Source: Neoconidiobolus thromboides FSU 785
Lineage: Eukaryota > Entomophthoromycota > Entomophthoromycetes > Entomophthorales > Neoconidiobolaceae
Direction: 5' to 3'
DNA length: 64,000 bases
Assembly (NCBI GenBank): GCA_025603075.1
Contig: MU626267.1
Span: 124,001-188,000, forward strand
The position numbers and the translations under genes are program-made. Below, piece by piece: positions 59,570 through 64,000 of this stretch. The notes under the pieces were generated by a model. It worked only from the letters and a program-made list of their open reading frames with translations, was not told where the DNA came from and did not search any database. Position 1 is the first letter of the stretch, and each line of letters opens with the position of its first letter.

Positions 59570-60388
59570 AAATGTAGAATTATAATATAATATACAATTC
59601 GTTGTATTCATTTATAAGTAGCGTTCCATACCACATTTTTTTATGAACTTTTTTGCTTTTGTTTTTATTTTACCTATTGTATTAGCATTCCCTTTAATTA
59701 TTATAGTAGTTAAGTTATTTTAAATAAATAATATTATGTCTTTAGTTTTTATTTTACTGCTATTTTAAAGGGATAAAGAGATCCCTTAACACAAGCTAAA
59801 AGTGAATAAAGATAATTGTAAAGCGATAAAAGAATTATTACTTTAACTTGTGCTGTAAAAAGGGGTTTCAAGTCACATAAGTATAAATTAACCAAATAAT
59901 AAATAGTAGCAGAATTAATATAGTATATTTAAATAATAAATAGTAATAAATCTAGATTAATGAGTTTTTATTACTGTATTATGATAATAAATTAATTGAT
60001 TCTCGGTTTGCATTATATATTAATTTCAATTTTGTAAAAACTTGGTTATTCTATCCTATCTTACGATTTTGAAACAAAATAAACCATTGTTATTTGTTGA
60101 GGTGCAAAATCCCATAAAGTTCGAAAAATTATTAAATCAATCTATATTTATTAAGAAATATAAAATAACAGGTATTATAGAGAATTGAGTAATTTTTTTT
60201 GGTCAATTGATAAAACAAATTAAATATTGTTTAGAGTTAAATAATAAATAATGCTTTTATTAGTATTTGATCTGGTGTTAATTATAATAGTTTTCTCTTT
60301 ATATACTAAATTTTATTTTTTGATCAAAAATTTAAGATTTATTTTATAATTTATATATTTTCTTTTACAATAAGACTAAGTGAGATAG
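59570..60388. other. Intergenic
   Basis: AT-rich spacer before the tRNA gene; nothing recognised. Confidence 0.5.
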
Positions 60389-60470
60389 GACAGTTTGTCC
60401 GAGTGGTTAAGGAGTCAGACTTGAAATCTGATGGGGTCTCCCCGCACAGGTTCAAATCCTGTAGCTGTCG
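60389..60470 (+). tRNA. tRNA-Ser (anticodon UGA)
   Basis: 82-nt cloverleaf: the acceptor GACAGTT pairs with AGCTGTC with one G-T pair, D-arm GAGTGGTTAAGGAG, a 5-bp anticodon stem TCAGA/TCTGA around loop CTTGAAA with TGA at 60422-60424, a long class II variable arm (GGGGTCTCCCC), and T-arm CAGGTTCAAATCCTG. Discriminator base G, as usual for tRNA-Ser. No intron. A T-rich run follows within 10 nt, consistent with an RNA polymerase III terminator. Confidence 0.97.
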
Positions 60471-61697
60471 TCAAAATTTTAATCTCTGATCTATTTTATC
60501 AAAGATGTTAGTCACTTTTTTTAAAATAACCTTGAAAGAGTAAAAAACCTGAATATTTTATTGGTATAATGTTATTATCCTTTAAATAGGATTGTTGTAT
60601 TGTGTTATGAACTAGCTTCAATTGTCTTTCTAATTGTTAATTTAAAATTCCAATTTATCACAAATGGTGAAATTTAGACTTGAATATATTTTTTACTCAT
60701 TACCAATGATTTTCATACTGTTTTTTTAGCTATAAGTGCAGGTATTATTATATTGGGATATATTTTTTGAAGATTTTACTAACAATTTCTACATTTAAAT
60801 AGCATTTGACAAATGTAAAAAGTGATGAAACCAAAAAAAATACCTCTATATAATAATTTCTGTATCATAGCTATTCGCTTACTTAAGTATGTAATATGAA
60901 AAGTTTAAAGCCAATATTCACGTTCTATAACTAAAGCCACTACTTAATATCAGTATCTATTTTATTTATTTTAAAAATAAAAAATAAAGCTGGTATTACA
61001 ATATAATAGTTTAGTTTTTACTATTAATGTATTAGTTCATTCTTTGTGCACGATTATAAGCTCAGCTTTGCCAGTTCGTGAAAATTATTTTGCTATTTTT
61101 CTAACTTATTTGTCAGTTTGATTGAAGTTACTTGCCAGTTTTAGATTTTTCTTGAAAATTAAATTTTAAACCTGTAAGTTATATTTACTCGAAATAGGAA
61201 AAAAGTTAAAAAATGGCACGTTATTTTGCAAACCAGCAAAGGAGGTGGAATGGCGATTAAAACATTTATTTTAAATGATTCATATGAAAGTTCAACATCC
61301 CTGGCAATTATTTTCATAAACTGATAAAATTTAGAACAAACATATTTTTTAAATCTTTAGTTTTATGTTCTTAATATATCAAATATGTTTATTAATATAT
61401 ATTAGTTCTTTAATTTCTAAATTAAAATCAAAGTAGCCAAGAAATTTCAGGAGCAAATAGTAGCTCACAATGATTGGCTAACACCCCAGAAATTCGCCAA
61501 AAACATTTATTTTTAATGAGTGATTTAAGGGCCAATAAACTAGGAACTATTAGTAAATTACAACATTTTCATAGTAGAAGCTTATTTTTTTAATTTAAAA
61601 CTTTGTATTTTTATTTTATTTGTTTCAAGCAGCTTTCAACTCTCACCGCCTTTATTCTGAACAATTAGTTTGATACTACTGAATAGAATACTTTAAA
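60471..61697. other. Intergenic with one MITE copy
   Basis: 1.2 kb; holds the element at 60751-60850 and the presumed promoter of the NADPH oxidase gene. No gene seen. Confidence 0.55.
60751..60850 (-). mobile_element. GGGGATG-type MITE copy, diverged
   Basis: TATTGGGATATATTTTTTGA at the left; AAAAAGTGATGAAACCAAAA inside; end ATACCTCTATA. Confidence 0.7.
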
Positions 61698-63411
61698 ATG
61701 GATAAAATTGCTAAAGGTAAAGCTGGATATCAAACATTGGGCAACAAGCCCAATTATATGACACCGTCAACTCCATTAGATTATAATAAACTAACAATAG
61801 CTGAAAAGATATCACGATATGCTAAAAACGAGAGTAAATGATTTATATGATCTCATCATAACTTTTATTAATATATTTATAGCCTCAACTATTGTGTTTA
61901 TGATCATCTGGTGCATCAGTCAAATTTTAATTTTTGGATTTGCTTTTGTAAACTATAAATACAACAGTGAGTTTAGTGTGGTAAGAGATATCCTACAAGA
62001 ATCTTTTCTTATTGCTAGAGCAACCTCATTACCAATTGAAATTAATACCGCTTTAATCCTTTTACCAATGTGTCGTACCATTATTTCTCTATTGAGATCT
62101 ACCCCTTTAAACCATGTCATCCCTTTTGACAAAAATAGAACTTTCCATAAACTTACTGCTTGGACCGTCATTTTTTATTCTGTCACTCATTCAATTGCCC
62201 ATTTTATTAATTTTTATAAGTTATCCAATCTCAACGTGGGTGGTATCACTGGAAAAAGCTGGGCTCATTATACCTTTTTGACGGGACCTGGATGGTCAGG
62301 TTGCATTATGTTGTTATGTCTCATTTTAATAGGTGCTACCTCCCTTGGTAAAGTACGTCGTCAAAATTTTGAGCTATTTTGGTATACGCATCATCTATTT
62401 GCCATCTACTTTTTAATGTATAGTTTCCATGGTGGTTTTTGTTTAATTAAGAGAGACCATCCACCATATTGTGCAGGTGCTTCATTTTGGAAGTATTGGA
62501 CGTTTTCTGGTGTTTTGTACCTTTATGAAAGAGTTATGAGGGAGTGGCGAGGTTCTAGAGATACTTTTATATCTAGGGTTGTACTTCATCCTTCAAGGGT
62601 AGTAGAAATTCAATTTAAAAAGAAGGATTTTAAAATGAAAGCAGGACAATATATCTTTTTAAATTGTCCAGAAGTTTCTTTACACCAATGGCATCCATTT
62701 ACTTTAACCTCTGCTCCAGAAGATGACTATGCTTCTATACATATGAGAATGGCTGGTAATTTTACCAAATCACTTGCAGAGCGTTTGGGTTGTGATATAA
62801 ATGCTAAATCCCCACAAGCTGCCACTGATGAGTCGTTAGATAGAGCGTTACCTTCAATTATGATCGATGGGCCCTTTGGGTCTGCATCGGAAGATGTGTT
62901 TAATTATGAAGTATCGGTCCTAGTAGGTGCAGGTATTGGTGTAACTCCGTTTGCTTCTATCCTTAGATCCATTTGGTATCGTCTTTACACTCCAAGTAAG
63001 CAAACTAGATTATGTAAGGTATATTTTATATGGACTTGTCGTGATAAGGAAGCATTTGAATGGTTTCAATCATTATTAAGTGTAATTGAACAAGAGGATA
63101 CTTCACATATTATTGAAATCAATACCTTTTTAACAGGAAAATTGAAGGCAGATGAAATTCGTAATCTTACACTTAATTATGAAGTAGGCAAAGAAGATGC
63201 ATTGACAGGGTTAAGGTCACCAACACAATTTGGAAGACCTAACTTTAATAGTATTTTCCAGAAGTTGGTGGAGAGGCATAAGGCTACAGATATTGGTGTG
63301 TTTTTCTGTGGACCTAAACCTCTGTCTAAATCTCTTCATATGTACTGTAATCAGTATTCACAACCGGGTAATGAAGGTACTAAGTTTCATTATAACAAAG
63401 AAAACTTTTAG
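61698..63411 (+). CDS. NADPH oxidase, NoxA/NoxB type
   Basis: Membrane flavocytochrome that moves electrons from NADPH through FAD and two haems to O2, giving superoxide; in fungi it acts in differentiation and hyphal signalling. Exon 1 (61698-61833) encodes MDKIAKGKAGYQTLGNKPNY onward; a 49-bp intron (61834-61882) joins in phase 1 to TSTIVFMIIWCISQILIFGF, giving 554 residues, the usual Nox length. The haem histidines are in FHKLTAWTVIFYSVTHSIAH (aligning with gp91phox H101 and H115) and WYTHHLFAIYFLMYSFHG (H209, H222). FAD-binding HPFTLTSAP, NADPH-binding DGPFGSASED and VLVGAGIGVTPFASILRS, and FFCGPKPLS are all present, and the protein ends in Phe (HYNKENF). No EF-hand is present, so it is not NoxC/Nox5-like. 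It would need NoxR/Rac partners, none of which are in the window. Confidence 0.95.
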
Positions 63412-64000
63412 GGTTTATTTTAATTTTAATAAATATATAATAACTTGGTTGTTGTTTTTGAACTTATAGTAGAATCGTATATTTATAATACATTATAAGG
63501 GTTTCAAGGTGTTAGTATGCTAATGTTTTTATTATAACTAAATCGAAAGTTTACAGTAAAAGCTAAGGATAATGAATAATTAAAAAAAGCCTTTTATAGA
63601 TACCACCATTTAATAATGAATAGTACTAACTTCATTGGATCCAAAATAAGATAATATAATCTTAACTATTTCAATTAATATTTTTGTGGTATTTTATAGA
63701 TACATCTTTTAATAAAACTAGATCCTTGCCAATATTAGTTAAATATTAGACATCAAAAGGATTGAATTCTCAACTAAGAGTCATAATGATTAAAGATTAT
63801 CATAACCAATCACTGATTTTACTAACTAATAATCCTATTATTCGCGCTAAAAATAGGCATCTAATTTTAAGCTGAGGCTGATTTACTTTATTTAAGCTCA
63901 AGCACCAAACCCAAATTTAACATCAGCAGCTAATCAGATCAACTCGAAAACATGAATCAATTTTGAGTTCAATATGATTGGCTAAGTTTAAATTCACGGC
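63412..64000. other. 3' flank, no gene seen
   Basis: AT-rich sequence after the oxidase gene to the window end. No frame, RNA gene or repeat recognised. Confidence 0.5.

Noticed and set aside
61819-61882. Start of the NADPH oxidase at the internal ATG 61819
   Set aside because: That reading translates a 49-bp intron. Using ATG 61698 and splicing 61834-61882 restores the usual Nox N terminus and total length.

Overview
The window reads as nuclear DNA of an AT-rich, early-diverging filamentous fungus, most likely of the zygomycete type (Mucoromycota). Evidence: short (about 45-60 bp, a few longer) GT..TAG introns; a fungal Zn2Cys6 regulator with a fungal_trans domain; an Opi1 phospholipid-gene repressor; a NoxA-type NADPH oxidase; a mitochondrial-type uS19 with its own nuclear gene; and very AT-rich spacers. 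I cannot fix the genus from the sequence alone.

Layout. 1-2374: 3'-truncated Ipi1/TEX10 ribosome-biogenesis gene (minus). 2375-12605: sparse DNA holding one Myb/SANT-like (trihelix) regulator (6284-7213) and two possible relics of small secreted-protein genes. 12606-20220: a cytochrome P450, an Asn/Arg-rich unknown protein convergent with a FabG-like reductase (9 bp between stops), and a two-exon unknown gene. 21609-26467: a macro-domain gene, a secreted unknown protein and OPI1. 27.1-34.1 kb: two decayed Asn-rich coding regions, whose internal stops fall mostly where Gln or Trp would be expected, plus short transposon-like repeats. 34370-41215: a SLP1/SUCO-type SUN-domain gene convergent with a Zn2Cys6 regulator, then a second macro-domain gene. 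43386-47194: compact housekeeping block (mitochondrial uS19 divergent from UBC9; an unknown conserved gene divergent from a CHCHD2/Mix17 gene that is preceded by a 40-codon ORF; a secreted Thr/Val-rich protein). 47.2-51 kb: gene-free cluster of about 105-bp MITE-like elements. 51076-54288: MFSD10-like transporter convergent with phosphoglycerate kinase. 54.3-58.4 kb: gene-free. 58439-63411: second trihelix regulator, tRNA-Ser(UGA), NADPH oxidase.

The genes do not form one pathway. Themes are mitochondrial function (uS19m, CHCHD2-like, FabG-like reductase), SUMO conjugation, redox/membrane biology (Nox, P450, Opi1, SLP1) and paralog pairs within the window (two macro-domain genes, two trihelix regulators). 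The most unusual signals are: both macro proteins lack the residues proposed for MacroD catalysis; a decayed gene keeps one reading frame for about 1.24 kb despite about a dozen stops; the MITE family has some fourteen copies including one nested inside another; and a 40-codon ORF ends 5 nt before the CHCHD2-like start codon.
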